Shown here one piece after another: positions 8,846 through 18,157 of a stretch of DNA of 64,000 nucleotides. Origin of the DNA: Vibrio penaeicida (GTDB lineage Bacteria > Pseudomonadota > Gammaproteobacteria > Enterobacterales > Vibrionaceae). How positions within the stretch are numbered: the first letter of the stretch is position 1; every line of letters begins with the position of its first letter. Below the pieces are notes generated by a model that had not been told where the DNA came from, made no database searches, and saw nothing but the letters and a program-made list of their open reading frames with translations. Where the stretch lies: assembly GCF_030689305.1 (NCBI RefSeq), contig NZ_JAUYVM010000005.1, forward strand, positions 248,001 to 312,000, read 5' to 3'. The position numbers were made by a program, and so were the translations under genes.

Positions 8846-9745
8846 ATGCTTGATGATATTGCTTTGTTTATTCACATTGTTAGAGCACAAGGGCTTGTGG
8901 GCGCTTCTAAAGTTTTGAACATTCCTCCAGCTACCGTGACGCGTCGGCTTAAAAAATTGGAGGAGCATGTAGGCTGCCAGCTGATTCATCGATCCGCACG
9001 TCAGTTTCGGTTAACGGCGGAAGGTGACGTGTATTACCAGTCCTTTTCAGATTTAGTCTCTGAATTTGAGGTGAAAACACGAGGGTTGAGCCATGAACTT
9101 GAATCAATGAATGGTTCATTAACCGTATTGGCTCCAACCAATATTTCGATAGGTTTTATTCAACCTATGTGGACGGAGTTTGCTAAAAAATACCCAGATA
9201 TCCTGTTGGATCTGAAGCTGAACAACGACAACAAAGACATTATCGAAGAACAAGCCGACATTGCCTTGCGTGCTGGTCCTCAAAAAGATTCGAGACTCTA
9301 TCAGGTTAAATCTGGAACGGTCTCAACATTGCTGGTGGCGTCACCGAGTTACTTAGCCGAAAGCGCACCGCTTAATGATCTCGACGATCTCTATCATCAT
9401 CGCTGCATTACAGTGGCTCATTTACCCGTCTGGAAGTTTAAAAACAAAAGGACGGGGGAATTGGCGACTATCCGCCAAAACTCGTCTTTAAAGGTGGACG
9501 ACATTAATCTTGCCAGCCAGTTTGCTCGTGATGGGCTTGGGCTGGCTTTGTTGCCTGTAACTGAAGTGCATCATCTCCTACGTAGTGGTGAGCTGTGTAC
9601 GCCACTGGCTGATTGGCTAGGACCACAGCGCGATTTGTATTTGATATGGCCAAGCGGACGATTATTGGGAGCAAAAGCCCGAGCATTTAAAGAGCACGCA
9701 CAGCAATACATTGGACATGCTCTTACCTCATTAATGCGATTTTAA
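8846..9745 (+). CDS. LysR family transcriptional regulator
   Basis: 299 residues. The N-terminal winged helix (GLVGASKVLNIPPATVTRRLKKLEEHVG, about residues 17-44) precedes the LysR substrate-binding domain (residues 92-290). It is transcribed divergently from the ABM/DUF2798/RidA operon across about 100 bp, so it probably controls that operon and itself. The inducer is unknown. The leucine- and alanine-rich effector domain ends with a typical YLIWPSGRLLGAKARAF block. Confidence 0.85.
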   Translation: MLDDIALFIHIVRAQGLVGASKVLNIPPATVTRRLKKLEEHVGCQLIHRSARQFRLTAEGDVYYQSFSDLVSEFEVKTRGLSHELESMNGSLTVLAPTNISIGFIQPMWTEFAKKYPDILLDLKLNNDNKDIIEEQADIALRAGPQKDSRLYQVKSGTVSTLLVASPSYLAESAPLNDLDDLYHHRCITVAHLPVWKFKNKRTGELATIRQNSSLKVDDINLASQFARDGLGLALLPVTEVHHLLRSGELCTPLADWLGPQRDLYLIWPSGRLLGAKARAFKEHAQQYIGHALTSLMRF

Positions 9746-9846
9746 GTAGGTTTTGCTACTTCGTTTAAAGACAGTAGATACTGATATCTACTAAGATGTT
9801 TATGAGGAGAATAATTTAACTTACCAAGTTCGATCTAGGAGTAAAC

Positions 9847-10617
9847 ATGTGCCGCTGGCTAGCTTATCAAGGAAAAGAAACGTACCTGTCTGACTTAATC
9901 TTTGCACCAGAATATTCGTTGGTACAGCAAAGTATGAGTGCAAGGAAATCCATTACTGCAATTAATGCGGATGGATTTGGTGTCGGCTGGTATGGCGTAA
10001 AAGATGACCCTGGTTTGTACCGAGAAGTACTGCCAGCTTGGAGTGATTGCAATTTAAAAAGCTTGTCGGAACACATCCTATCCCCACTGTTTTTTGCTCA
10101 TGTTCGTGCTTCAACTGGTACACAAACGGCACGTACTAACTGCCATCCATTTCGATATAAAAACTGGCTATTCATGCACAACGGTCAAATTGGTGGTTAC
10201 ACTGAACTGCGTTGGCACATTGAGCGCTTAATCCCTAAATCTCTTTATGGATGTAGGCAAGGGCAGACGGACAGTGAATTACTATTTTTGCTGTTGATTG
10301 CAAATGGGTTGATGGAAGGTGAGCCCAGTGCCGCAATAGAAAAAACCTTGGTGCTAATAGAGTCACTGATGCTAGACGAAAAAATAGAGGAACCGCTTCG
10401 GATCAGCGCGAGTTGGTCGGATGGTGAGACGATTTGGGCGTTTCGGTATGCTTCGGATGATCACGCGCCAACACTCTTTTATAAGATGATGGAAAATGGC
10501 ATTGTGGTTGCTTCTGAGCCATTAGATAGCGAGCGCCAAGCTTGGTATTCGGTCGATCAAGCTCGCTTAATGACAGTGCATAAACAAAAAGTGGAAATTA
10601 AAGAGTTAAATCATTAA
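9847..10617 (+). CDS. Class II glutamine amidotransferase (YafJ-like)
   Basis: 256 residues beginning MCRWLAY, where Cys2 is the N-terminal nucleophile after Met removal. NADGFGVGWY, FFAHVRASTG, NCHPF and WLFMHNGQIGGY match the class II glutaminase fold of YafJ. No synthetase or acceptor domain is attached, so the acceptor is unknown. The start is fixed by the catalytic Cys and by TAGGAGTAAAC upstream. It stands alone on the plus strand. Confidence 0.85.
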   Translation: MCRWLAYQGKETYLSDLIFAPEYSLVQQSMSARKSITAINADGFGVGWYGVKDDPGLYREVLPAWSDCNLKSLSEHILSPLFFAHVRASTGTQTARTNCHPFRYKNWLFMHNGQIGGYTELRWHIERLIPKSLYGCRQGQTDSELLFLLLIANGLMEGEPSAAIEKTLVLIESLMLDEKIEEPLRISASWSDGETIWAFRYASDDHAPTLFYKMMENGIVVASEPLDSERQAWYSVDQARLMTVHKQKVEIKELNH

Positions 10618-10700
10618 ATGTGCGCAGCATTTCAGGGTAAAATGTCGGCCAGTATAGAGTGCCCACTGGCGCTTAGTATTTGTCAATTCTGGGTACCTTC

Positions 10701-11363
10701 ATGTCGAAAAAATTATTGCCGATCCCTTTGGTTCTTCTGATCCCTATTGTGCTTTTGGTCGTTGTTATTATTGCTGCTGTTTATCGGTTTAGCCTAACGG
10801 ATGAAGAAATCTATGCAAAGCGAGGTGTAACCGTAAAAACGGAGCAAGCTGACGAAACCGATACAGTGATGCACAAGTTGTTTGCGCTTAAAGATGCACA
10901 GCCTTGGTTGGTGAGTGTGCCTGAAAGCTTGTCTAAAGCGCACTTAAGCCAAGTGATTGGTGAACTTGAAAATTCGAGAGCTAAAGGTTTTTACTCGGTT
11001 GATGGGCAACGTGGTGAAGTCGTATTAAACTTTTTTAAAATTACCCCGTTGAACTATGGTAATCCATCAGAAGCGATGACATTTGTCGCGCCCTACGCCG
11101 TAACGACCCAAGGTACGGGCGTTTTCCACTATTTGGGTTTATTCCGGTTGAAGCACAACGAAAAAGTGGTTGAGCAATTGGATTATATCTTCATTGCGGA
11201 TCGGGCGCAGAACGTCGATGTCGCGACGGATGAACCATTTGACGTGAGTGAATCCGTTGTGGTTCGTTATCTCGCTCATTCCTCTTCACAGCCACTCTCT
11301 GAAACACCGAGTGAACAGGTCGAAAAACTCATCAAAGTGAAACCGACACGGTTCATCAAATAA
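10701..11363 (+). CDS. Hypothetical protein with N-terminal membrane anchor
   Basis: I do not recognise a family. About residues 5-30 form one hydrophobic helix (LLPIPLVLLIPIVLLVVVIIA), so the rest (roughly 190 residues) is probably periplasmic or peripheral. The ATG at 10701 (MSKKLLPIP) gives a normal anchor with basic residues before it; a TTG 21 bp earlier is in frame but less likely. It ends just before a terminator shared with the opposing peptidase gene. Confidence 0.6.
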   Translation: MSKKLLPIPLVLLIPIVLLVVVIIAAVYRFSLTDEEIYAKRGVTVKTEQADETDTVMHKLFALKDAQPWLVSVPESLSKAHLSQVIGELENSRAKGFYSVDGQRGEVVLNFFKITPLNYGNPSEAMTFVAPYAVTTQGTGVFHYLGLFRLKHNEKVVEQLDYIFIADRAQNVDVATDEPFDVSESVVVRYLAHSSSQPLSETPSEQVEKLIKVKPTRFIK

Positions 11364-11365
11364 AG

Positions 11366-11390
11366 AAAACCTCCCAGCCGGGAGGTTTTT
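11366..11390. terminator. Bidirectional rho-independent terminator
   Basis: AAAACCTCCC AGC CGGGAGGTTTTT hairpin between two convergent genes, with A-run and T-run on either side. Confidence 0.85.
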
Positions 11391-11394
11391 CATT

Positions 11395-12711
11395 TTAGCT
11401 ACTCGAAGTTGCTGAAGTAGCCGGAGGTAAGTTGGCGATTGCGTCGGTCATTTCAATCAGCTTATCGAGAATGCGTTCACCATCAACGCCGATACCGTTG
11501 TGCTCGTATTCGTTGGTGATCCACGCTTTGCTGTTTGGAATGCCAGCCAGAGTCTCTCGGCTGTAATCCATTTCGACGTACATGTCGTCTGCGTACACAG
11601 CGCATGCGACGGGTACAGAATTACTCGCCAGTTTTTCTACATCGTACAGGCTGCCCCAGCTTGTTTTCTCTGCCAACAAATCTGCGGCTTGTTTGAGTGG
11701 CTGTAAACCTTGGAATTGGTCGAACATCCATGGGTACACCATTTCACCGGTAAACAAGAATGGTTTGCCGATGTTGTAGTGGAATTCAGGGTATTCATCT
11801 CTCACACGGTGTGCTGACCAAGAAGAGGCTTCATTTTGGTTGTAGATAGATTCATGCAACAAAGCGTAAATCGGGTTAGTGTGGTAAATCTGTTCTTGAA
11901 GCATGGCATTCAAAAAGCCAAAGCTCAGTGTTTCTTCACCATTTACCGTGACAAAGGCATTTTCCAGTAAGTAATACATTGGCGTGTTAGCACCACTTCG
12001 GCCAAGGTTGGCGCCAATTAACTGGAATTGTTCTACTGAGAATTTCTGACCATTTGGCAAGGTCACATCATTGTTTAGAATGAAGTCTGCGATTTTCTGG
12101 CATTGAGCCTGCGCTGCTGGGAACTGCGCAAAAAATGCGTTGTTTTTATCTGTCACACGCTTGTATGTTGCTCGATAAACATCGTCAGCGTGGCGAACGA
12201 GTGAAGGAACGCCACCCGTTATTAAAGAACGTTCTAGTTTTTCTGGAAACATAGACAGATAGGTCAGAGAGCAGAAACCACCAAAACTTTGTCCAATAAT
12301 ACTCCAGCGCTCAACACCAAATTGCTCACGAATCGCTTCAGCATCACGAACGATGTTGTCTGCTCTGAAATGGCTTAGATATTGTGCTTGCTGATCTGGA
12401 CTTTGACCTTCTAAGGTTTGAAACGTAATGACGCTGCTATTGCCAGTGCCGCGTTGGTCTAGCAGTAAAACACGAAATTGCTGAAGTGCGCGCTTCACCC
12501 AACCTGAACTGCCATCCACCCTTGGTGAGGCAAAGCCAGGACCGCCTTGAAAATACACCAACCACGGCAGTGATTCGCTGTCTTTATTGATGTCGACCAG
12601 TTCTCTGGCAAAAACGGAAATAGTGTCGCCATTGGGCTGTTGATAGTCCAATGGCAACTCAAAGGTGTGAGGACGAAAACGGACTTGTCCTTCAATAAAT
12701 TCTGATCGCAC
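11395..12711 (-). CDS. Alpha/beta hydrolase, prolyl aminopeptidase-like (family S33)
   Basis: 438 residues. The oxyanion motif GGPGFASPR is followed by LLDQRGTGNSS and the nucleophile elbow GQSFGG; late Asp and His candidates are YADDMYVEMDY and NEYEHNGIG. Length and order match the large S33 proline iminopeptidases of the Aeromonas/Vibrio type, which remove N-terminal proline from peptides. No signal peptide. The start is a GTG with AAGGAGAAG 4-10 bases upstream. It is monocistronic. Confidence 0.85.
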   Translation of the reverse strand: MRSEFIEGQVRFRPHTFELPLDYQQPNGDTISVFARELVDINKDSESLPWLVYFQGGPGFASPRVDGSSGWVKRALQQFRVLLLDQRGTGNSSVITFQTLEGQSPDQQAQYLSHFRADNIVRDAEAIREQFGVERWSIIGQSFGGFCSLTYLSMFPEKLERSLITGGVPSLVRHADDVYRATYKRVTDKNNAFFAQFPAAQAQCQKIADFILNNDVTLPNGQKFSVEQFQLIGANLGRSGANTPMYYLLENAFVTVNGEETLSFGFLNAMLQEQIYHTNPIYALLHESIYNQNEASSWSAHRVRDEYPEFHYNIGKPFLFTGEMVYPWMFDQFQGLQPLKQAADLLAEKTSWGSLYDVEKLASNSVPVACAVYADDMYVEMDYSRETLAGIPNSKAWITNEYEHNGIGVDGERILDKLIEMTDAIANLPPATSATSSS

Positions 12712-12767
12712 TTTCTTCTCCTTCCATATGAAAGCAAGCAGAGAGTAGCAAAATTTATACGCGCTTG

Positions 12768-13196
12768 TTAGAAGCCGTTCAATGCTAATGCGATGAACAA
12801 TCCTAGATTTGCAATAAAACCAATCATATAGAAATAACTGCGTGGGCTAGGGTTACGTTCTGTTGCAATTACGTAGTACAGCACCATGTGAATCAGGCGC
12901 GCGATGGCGTAAATCCAAACGAAAACTGCCAGTGTTGTTGAAGACATACCAGCGAAAATTCCCAAAATTGCAGGGAGAACAAATACAGCAACGTTATCGA
13001 GCGAGTTTTGATGGGTGCGATGGCTTCGAAATACAAAAGATTCGTGGCTCAGTTGGCTGTCTACAATTCCAGGGACATAGTGTGATTGTTTGCGGTGAGC
13101 AACAGAAGCAACAATGGCTTGAACTAATACAGTGAATAGAATCAACCACAAGCCCCATAGTGTGAAAGAGTACTGGGAAAAAAGTTCAGCAAACAT
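12768..13196 (-). CDS. MAPEG family membrane protein
   Basis: 142 residues with four hydrophobic segments and the MAPEG-type first cytoplasmic loop FRSHRTHQNSLDNVAVFVLPAIL, where RxxxNxxEN is typical; here Asp replaces Glu in SLDN. The family includes microsomal glutathione transferase-like proteins. The substrate here is unknown. ATG start. About 240 bp of AT-rich sequence separates it from the next minus-strand gene. Confidence 0.78.
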   Translation of the reverse strand: MFAELFSQYSFTLWGLWLILFTVLVQAIVASVAHRKQSHYVPGIVDSQLSHESFVFRSHRTHQNSLDNVAVFVLPAILGIFAGMSSTTLAVFVWIYAIARLIHMVLYYVIATERNPSPRSYFYMIGFIANLGLFIALALNGF

Positions 13197-13390
13197 AAAA
13201 TCCTCGATATTTTGAATTTAGGCGGTATTTTGAATTTAGATTGTGCGCAATGTTTATTTTGTAAGCATATTAATTGTGCTCAACTAAAAAGTAAATAGAT
13301 TGTACGCAATTTAAATTGGTATCCTTCCAGTATTACGAATAAACAATCGATGCCGTTCACTAGGGCGGTGTGATCTTCCGAAGAATAGTA

Positions 13391-13416
13391 CAAAAAAAGC
13401 CGCTACAAGAGCGGCT
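13391..13416 (-). terminator. Rho-independent terminator of the lipoprotein operon
   Basis: On the minus strand the sequence reads AGCCGCTCTTGTAGCGGCT followed by a run of T, 25 bp after the lipoprotein stop codon. Confidence 0.75.
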
Positions 13417-13440
13417 AAGAAAGAAATGAATAAGAGGGAG

Positions 13441-13752
13441 TTATTTGCAGAGTTTTTCTGACATGGTGTGCATGTAGACTTCTCTGTCTTCGTTGTTGTT
13501 CGCTACTTTGATCGCATCATTGATTTGATCGTTAGTGAAACCGAAACGCTGTCCAACACTGAATACCATTGCTGGGCTGTCGTTATAAACGTGCATGTAC
13601 ATTTCATCTAACGCGGTTTCGCATTTGTTTTCTTCTGCAAATGGGATACCTGCAATGCTGTCCATTGTAGGAATAATAGAGTCTTCTGGATTCGTTGATA
13701 CACAACCAGACATTGCAGAAGCGACAAGTAGAACGGAAAAGAACTTTTTCAT
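13441..13752 (-). CDS. Small hypothetical lipoprotein
   Basis: 103 residues with a short signal peptide and lipobox (MKKFFSVLLVASAMSGC), so it should be lipid-anchored after cleavage before Cys17. The mature part has two further cysteines, one near residue 44 (ENKCET) and one near the C-terminus (EKLCK). No family recognised. Its ATG overlaps the stop of the upstream 99-residue gene (ATGA), so they are translationally coupled, and a terminator follows at 13391-13416. Confidence 0.7.
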   Translation of the reverse strand: MKKFFSVLLVASAMSGCVSTNPEDSIIPTMDSIAGIPFAEENKCETALDEMYMHVYNDSPAMVFSVGQRFGFTNDQINDAIKVANNNEDREVYMHTMSEKLCK

Positions 13753-14048
13753 GACGTAATATCCTCAAAATGAAATGTGTTGTTCCTCTTTGTGCCGCGT
13801 TCCTTGAGCACTAGAACATCTTTAGAAAATGAAAATGCCAGCTTGTGCGAGCAATAATCATAAACGTGCGAGACCAGATCTTCTTTGTGATGAATGATGG
13901 TTTGCGCAATGCCCATAATCGCCTGCATTTCACTTGCGCTGGTACAACCTACGGTGAGATCTTGCTGAATCAACTCTGAGCGTTGCAGATGGCTTTCTGT
14001 ATCAAGCGCGCCGTTTTCAGAAGTGTAATTCGAAAATGTTGATGACAT
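13749..14048 (-). CDS. Hypothetical 99-residue protein coupled to lipoprotein
   Basis: A polar, mostly helical protein without a signal peptide or known motif (MSSTFSNYTSENG..., with HHKEDLVSHVYDYCSHKL in the middle). It starts with ATG and overlaps the lipoprotein gene by ATGA. The overlap and shared terminator argue that it is a real gene; its function is unknown. Confidence 0.55.
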   Translation of the reverse strand: MSSTFSNYTSENGALDTESHLQRSELIQQDLTVGCTSASEMQAIMGIAQTIIHHKEDLVSHVYDYCSHKLAFSFSKDVLVLKERGTKRNNTFHFEDITS

Positions 14049-14228
14049 AAATAACCTAAAATTTCATCACAATGCGATAAATATCACATATCTTAGTCAT
14101 TGATGGCGCGCATGCTAACACGCTGAAATATTAAACAGTGTAAGCGTTTGTAAGGAGATAAGAGCAGCCCACTTTAGGTTAGCTTAAGGTAAAGTTTGTG
14201 AACATGATGCCGGACGTAGGAGAACGTA

Positions 14229-14633
14229 ATGAATCAGGATGTGAGTAAAGTTTTTGAACATTACCCCGAAGCCATTCGAGAGCGACTTATGCAGGTAAGA
14301 GTTTTGTTGTACGAGGTGGCAGCAGAGGAAAACTTAGGGGAGATAGAAGAAACCCTGAAATGGGGAGAGCCAAGTTATTTATCACGACATGGCAGTACTA
14401 TAAGGCTAGGTTGGAAACAGAGCGAACCAGAGCTTTATTGTGTTTACTTTCATTGCCAAACCAAACTGGTTGAAACATTTAGAGAGCTATATGGTGATGA
14501 AATGACTTATCAGGGCAATCGCGCCATTGAATTTCACATAGATAAGCCACTCGCAGAACACCCACTGAAGCATTGCTTATACCTTGCACTAAATTACCAT
14601 AAACTCAAAAACAAACCTTTGTTAGGAGCCTGA
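14229..14633 (+). CDS. DUF1801 domain protein
   Basis: 134 residues. FEHYPEAIRERLMQVRVLLYEVAAE followed by EETLKWGEPSYLS and LYCVYFHCQTKLVETFRELY is the DUF1801 (YdhG-like) pattern, a small soluble alpha/beta domain of unknown biochemical role. The start is ATG after TAGGAGAACGTA. A truncated membrane-protein gene begins 8 bp downstream and probably shares the transcript. Confidence 0.8.
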   Translation: MNQDVSKVFEHYPEAIRERLMQVRVLLYEVAAEENLGEIEETLKWGEPSYLSRHGSTIRLGWKQSEPELYCVYFHCQTKLVETFRELYGDEMTYQGNRAIEFHIDKPLAEHPLKHCLYLALNYHKLKNKPLLGA

Positions 14634-14640
14634 TAGCCCC

Positions 14641-14944
14641 ATGAATAATGTTTTAATGGCTGCGGCTATTATGAGCTTCTTTGCGGCGTTCTTACATGGC
14701 TGCATTGTCGGCAGCTGGATTTATCATCCCATTACCCCTAACGAAATGGGTGTTGATTGGGATTACAACGGTTTATTTAGCCCGAGGCATTTTTGGCATT
14801 GTTGCGATTAACATGGTGCATCACCCGTATTTTATTGAGCTACGTGAACAACAAACCTTTATGTGGGTGAGTTCACTTATCTGCACGGTGGTTGGGTTAA
14901 CGCACGCTGTAGGTCTTTATCAAGCATGGTCGAAGCTTAATTAA
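14641..14944 (+). pseudogene. Small four-helix membrane protein gene with internal deletion and frameshift
   Basis: From ATG 14641 one frame reads MNNVLMAAAIMSFFAAFLHG, the usual first helix of small four-helix membrane proteins. It then runs out of register and stops at TAA after HFWHCCD. The +1 frame carries the rest (AALSAAGFIIPLPLTKW... to QAWSKLN, stop 14944), which matches helices 2-4 (SAAGxxxxLPL, YLARGIFG). About 40 codons expected between LHG and the SAAG helix are missing, so a deletion near 14700 probably removed them and shifted the frame. It follows the DUF1801 stop by 8 bp. The alternative is a short functional protein from a start inside the second frame, but none has a good ribosome site. 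Confidence 0.55.
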
Positions 14945-15081
14945 TTCGGATAGAAAAACGGTGAGCTGTCCTATTTTTAAGAATTGGCTTCTTTTTTAGA
15001 TATTTCTTATAGATGCACTCGCCAGCGAAAAGAGGCAAGGATAAATTGGATTGGAAATACCCTAGTGACAAGGAGTGTTAT

Positions 15082-15477
15082 ATGAAATCTTTTTCCGGTG
15101 AATTCCATATTACAGCATGGGACGAAAGCACCTATGTACAACGTGAAGGTGGATTCAAGCAATCGCTCGCAACCGTAACCCAAAATTATCGAGGTGGCAT
15201 TGAAGGTGGCGGTGAAGTTCAATACCTCATGTGCCATCAAACTGCTGATCATGCTGTGTTTGTAGGTTATGAAATTATTACCGGAACCATTGATGGTAAA
15301 GCGGGTTGCATGGTGGTTCAACACAACGGGAAGTTTGAAAAAGGCGTGGCCAGCAGCCAAATGGTTGTTGTGCGCGACTCTGGCACCGGTGAGCTAAAAG
15401 GGGTAGAAGGTAACGGGCACTTTCATGCGGAAGAGTCTGGAAAAGCCTTGTATCAATTTACTCTAAAATTTAATTAA
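15082..15477 (+). CDS. DUF3224 domain protein
   Basis: 131 residues forming a lipocalin-like beta barrel by family pattern: GEFHITAWDEST, GGIEGGGEVQYLMC, FVGYEIITGTIDGKAGCMVVQHNGKFEKG and the late RDSGTGELKGVEGNGHF. The ATG at 15082 has CAAGGAG 9 bases upstream; the open frame reaches back to 15013 but has no ribosome site there. Ligand unknown. It stands alone. Confidence 0.82.
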   Translation: MKSFSGEFHITAWDESTYVQREGGFKQSLATVTQNYRGGIEGGGEVQYLMCHQTADHAVFVGYEIITGTIDGKAGCMVVQHNGKFEKGVASSQMVVVRDSGTGELKGVEGNGHFHAEESGKALYQFTLKFN

Positions 15478-15693
15478 CCCCATTATTTATATGGTTCGTT
15501 ATCGCTAGTCATTCCCCCTGCCTTTTTCTTCATACTGGCTTTTTCGCAGTGCTTGGAGGCACGCTTTTGACTTCTTTTTCTTGAGTTTATTGCAAAAATG
15601 GTTTCATGTTAGCTATTGGACGATCAGTAAATAGCGCCTAGAATGATCTATACTTGTTTCGACGACAAAGGCGCACGACAGTAGTGATAACGC

Positions 15694-16716
15694 ATGAGTA
15701 AAAAAGACATTCAAAAAGCATCTGAGAACCTAAAAAAAGCCGTTCCTTTGATGATCAAAAATCAAGTTCCTACTACACCGACTAACTATGCTTTGTGGTA
15801 TACGTATGTTGATAATTCCTTGCCTGAACTCAACAAAGAGCTGGATCAAGTGGTGTCTGACTGTGGGCTTTGCCCGCCAGCGACTGGGGAAGCGTTATAC
15901 AGAAACTACGTTGCCAGCAAGCAAGAAACCGATGTACAGCAACTTCGCACAAGTTTAGAAAAACTGATTGCGGAAGTGTCTCATTCCATGAATGACACCT
16001 TGGCAAACACCAATACCTTCCAAAAACAGATGGACAGAAGTTTTGATAATCTTTCAAGAGTGGAAGATGAAGGCCTGTCGTTTGAAGAGGTCATGGGGTT
16101 GGTTCGAAATCTGATTACGGAATCAAAGGACATTCGCTCAACAACGCAGTTTTTGAATAGCCAGCTTAACGTCGCAAGTAAAGAAATTGGCGAGCTAAAA
16201 TCTCAGCTTGCTGAATTCCAACAAGATGCGCTTTATGACGGTTTGACCAACTTATTGAATCGCAGAGCGTTTGATAAAGATCTTTCTTCTTTTTGTCGTA
16301 ACAACAGTGCGTTCAGTTTGATCATACTTGATATAGACCATTTCAAATCTTTTAATGATCAGTATGGGCATGTGTTTGGCGATGCGGTTATTCGCTCAAT
16401 AGCTAAACGCATACGAGGGGCATGCCGAGAAGGTATTGCGGCCTATCGTTACGGCGGTGAAGAGTTTGCATTTATCGTCCCAGATAAGAAGCTAAGACTA
16501 GCAATACGCTTTGCTGAATCGGTGCGATCCAGCTTTGAGAAAATTAGTGTGAAAGACAAACGCAGTGGTCAGCAGGTTGATAGCATTACATCTTCATTTG
16601 GTGTGGCTGAATTCCAAGAAGGCGAGTCGCCAGATTGCTTGATAGAACGCGCTGATACTCAGTTATACGAAGCTAAGAGACTTGGGCGAAATCGAGTGAT
16701 GCCTATTCCTAAATAA
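15694..16716 (+). CDS. Diguanylate cyclase with N-terminal helical region
   Basis: 340 residues. Residues 1-165 are helical and resemble the N-terminal region of DgcA-like cyclases (TPTNYALWYTYVDNSLPELN). Residues 175-338 form a GGDEF domain with DGLTNLLNRRAF, LDIDHFKSFND and active-site GGEEF. The inhibitory RxxD site five residues before it is absent (REGI), so product inhibition is unlikely. It makes cyclic di-GMP from GTP in the cytosol. A terminator follows at 16771-16799. Confidence 0.88.
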   Translation: MSKKDIQKASENLKKAVPLMIKNQVPTTPTNYALWYTYVDNSLPELNKELDQVVSDCGLCPPATGEALYRNYVASKQETDVQQLRTSLEKLIAEVSHSMNDTLANTNTFQKQMDRSFDNLSRVEDEGLSFEEVMGLVRNLITESKDIRSTTQFLNSQLNVASKEIGELKSQLAEFQQDALYDGLTNLLNRRAFDKDLSSFCRNNSAFSLIILDIDHFKSFNDQYGHVFGDAVIRSIAKRIRGACREGIAAYRYGGEEFAFIVPDKKLRLAIRFAESVRSSFEKISVKDKRSGQQVDSITSSFGVAEFQEGESPDCLIERADTQLYEAKRLGRNRVMPIPK

Positions 16717-16770
16717 AATAGGGATTGCTTAGGAGGCCAAACCTGAGCAAAGCAATATAGATTTTTAAAA

Positions 16771-16799
16771 AACACCCGCAAGCTTGCGGGTGTTTTTTT
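16771..16799 (+). terminator. Rho-independent terminator of the diguanylate cyclase gene
   Basis: AACACCCGCA AGCT TGCGGGTGTT followed by seven T. Just after it comes a 13-14 bp imperfect triplet repeat of TTTTTATGCG type (16796-16835). Confidence 0.88.
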
Positions 16800-16990
16800 A
16801 TGCGCTGCTTTTTATGCGTTATTTTTATGTGTAACGTAATGGCAGCATATGATTACATCACCACAATCCATGTCAGGTGACTGAGTAAAAAGGAAAAGTG
16901 ATAAAAAATATAGCTTGAGTGAAATTAATCGTTGAAGTTCGTATTTTTAGCAGATAAGTTAACACTATTAAGGATTTTGTAACAAAGTGT

Positions 16991-17008
16991 ACTGTGCCGT
17001 TCCACAGT
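16991..17008 (+). promoter_or_regulatory. Perfect inverted repeat upstream of aroG
   Basis: ACTGTG CCGTTC CACAGT, ending 30 bp before the aroG start and overlapping a TATAAA-like element. It could be an operator or leader hairpin. It is not a good TyrR box (TGTAAA-N6-TTTACA), so the binding protein is unknown. Confidence 0.3.
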
Positions 17009-17038
17009 ATAAATAAGAAAAAGACAGGAAGATGTAGT

Positions 17039-18091
17039 ATGTACCAAACCGACGACGTTCGAATTAATAAAGTCAAAGAACTGCTCCCCCCCGTAGCAGT
17101 GTTAGAGAAGTATCCGACCACAGAAGTTGCATCTTCAACCACTTTTGAAGCGCGTACAGCGATTCACAACATTTTAGAAGATGAAGACGACAGACTTTTA
17201 GTCATCATTGGTCCGTGCTCAATTCACGATACGGAAGCGGCGCTGGAATATGGCAAACGCCTAAAAACACTGCGTGATGAACTTAAAGGCAATCTTGAAA
17301 TTGTCATGCGTGTTTATTTCGAAAAACCGCGTACCACGGTTGGGTGGAAAGGGTTAATCAATGACCCATACCTTAACGACACGTTTAAATTGAATGATGG
17401 ATTGCGTATCGGGCGTAAGCTTTTGTTGGATTTAACAGATATGGGTATGCCTACTGCGAGTGAATTCCTAGATATGATCACGCCGCAATATATAGCAGAC
17501 TTAATCAGTTGGGGTGCGATTGGTGCACGTACAACTGAATCTCAGGTTCACCGTGAGCTGTCTTCTGGTCTTTCTTGTCCGGTTGGGTTTAAAAACGGTA
17601 CAGACGGCAACATTAAGATTGCGTCTGACGCTATCCGAAGCGCAAGCGCATCACACCACTTTTTATCGGTGACTAAGTACGGTCATTCAGCCATTGTGGA
17701 AACAGCGGGTAACCCTGATTGCCATATCATTCTGCGAGGCGGTAAAGAGCCAAACTACAGCGCGGAACATGTTGCGAAAATTAAAGATGAGTTAGCAGCA
17801 TCTGGCTTACCTCAAAAAGTGATGATTGATTTCAGCCACGCGAACAGTTCGAAACAATACCAGCGCCAAATGAATGTAGCAGACGATGTTTGCGCTCAAG
17901 TTGCTGGTGGTGAAAAGGCAGTGTTTGGTGTCATGATTGAGTCGCACCTTGTTGAGGGGCGTCAAGACCTAGTGGATGGTAAAGCCTCAACTTACGGTCA
18001 ATCCATTACAGATGCATGCATTGGCTGGGAAGACACAGAAAAAGTGTTACGCCAACTTGCTGATGCCGTAGAGGCGCGTCGTAACGCCTAA
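17039..18091 (+). CDS. aroG: 3-deoxy-7-phosphoheptulonate synthase (DAHP synthase, AroG type)
   Basis: From ATG 17039 the protein has 350 residues, the same as E. coli AroG, and is near-colinear with it: DDVRIN, LLPPVAVLEKYP, VIIGPCSIHD, VYFEKPRTTVGWKGLINDP, GARTTESQVHRE, CPVGFKNGTDG, ILRGGKEPNY, DFSHANSSKQ and ESHLVEG. It joins phosphoenolpyruvate and erythrose-4-phosphate, the first step of the shikimate pathway. Overall resemblance favours the Phe-sensitive isozyme, but feedback type is inferred. A longer frame to 16994 has no ribosome site; AGGAAG lies before 17039. Confidence 0.93.
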   Translation: MYQTDDVRINKVKELLPPVAVLEKYPTTEVASSTTFEARTAIHNILEDEDDRLLVIIGPCSIHDTEAALEYGKRLKTLRDELKGNLEIVMRVYFEKPRTTVGWKGLINDPYLNDTFKLNDGLRIGRKLLLDLTDMGMPTASEFLDMITPQYIADLISWGAIGARTTESQVHRELSSGLSCPVGFKNGTDGNIKIASDAIRSASASHHFLSVTKYGHSAIVETAGNPDCHIILRGGKEPNYSAEHVAKIKDELAASGLPQKVMIDFSHANSSKQYQRQMNVADDVCAQVAGGEKAVFGVMIESHLVEGRQDLVDGKASTYGQSITDACIGWEDTEKVLRQLADAVEARRNA

Positions 18092-18132
18092 CCGTAAAGC
18101 GTTATTAGCAATAAGTAGAGACAAACACAGAG

Positions 18133-18157
18133 AAGCCAGCGTTTTGCTGGCTTTTTT
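18133..18157 (+). terminator. Rho-independent terminator of aroG
   Basis: AAGCCAGC GTTTT GCTGGCTTTTTT, 41 bp after the aroG stop. Confidence 0.85.

Noticed and set aside
8756..8989. 77-codon minus-strand frame
   Set aside because: It overlaps the LysR start on the opposite strand and has no ribosome site or recognisable product.
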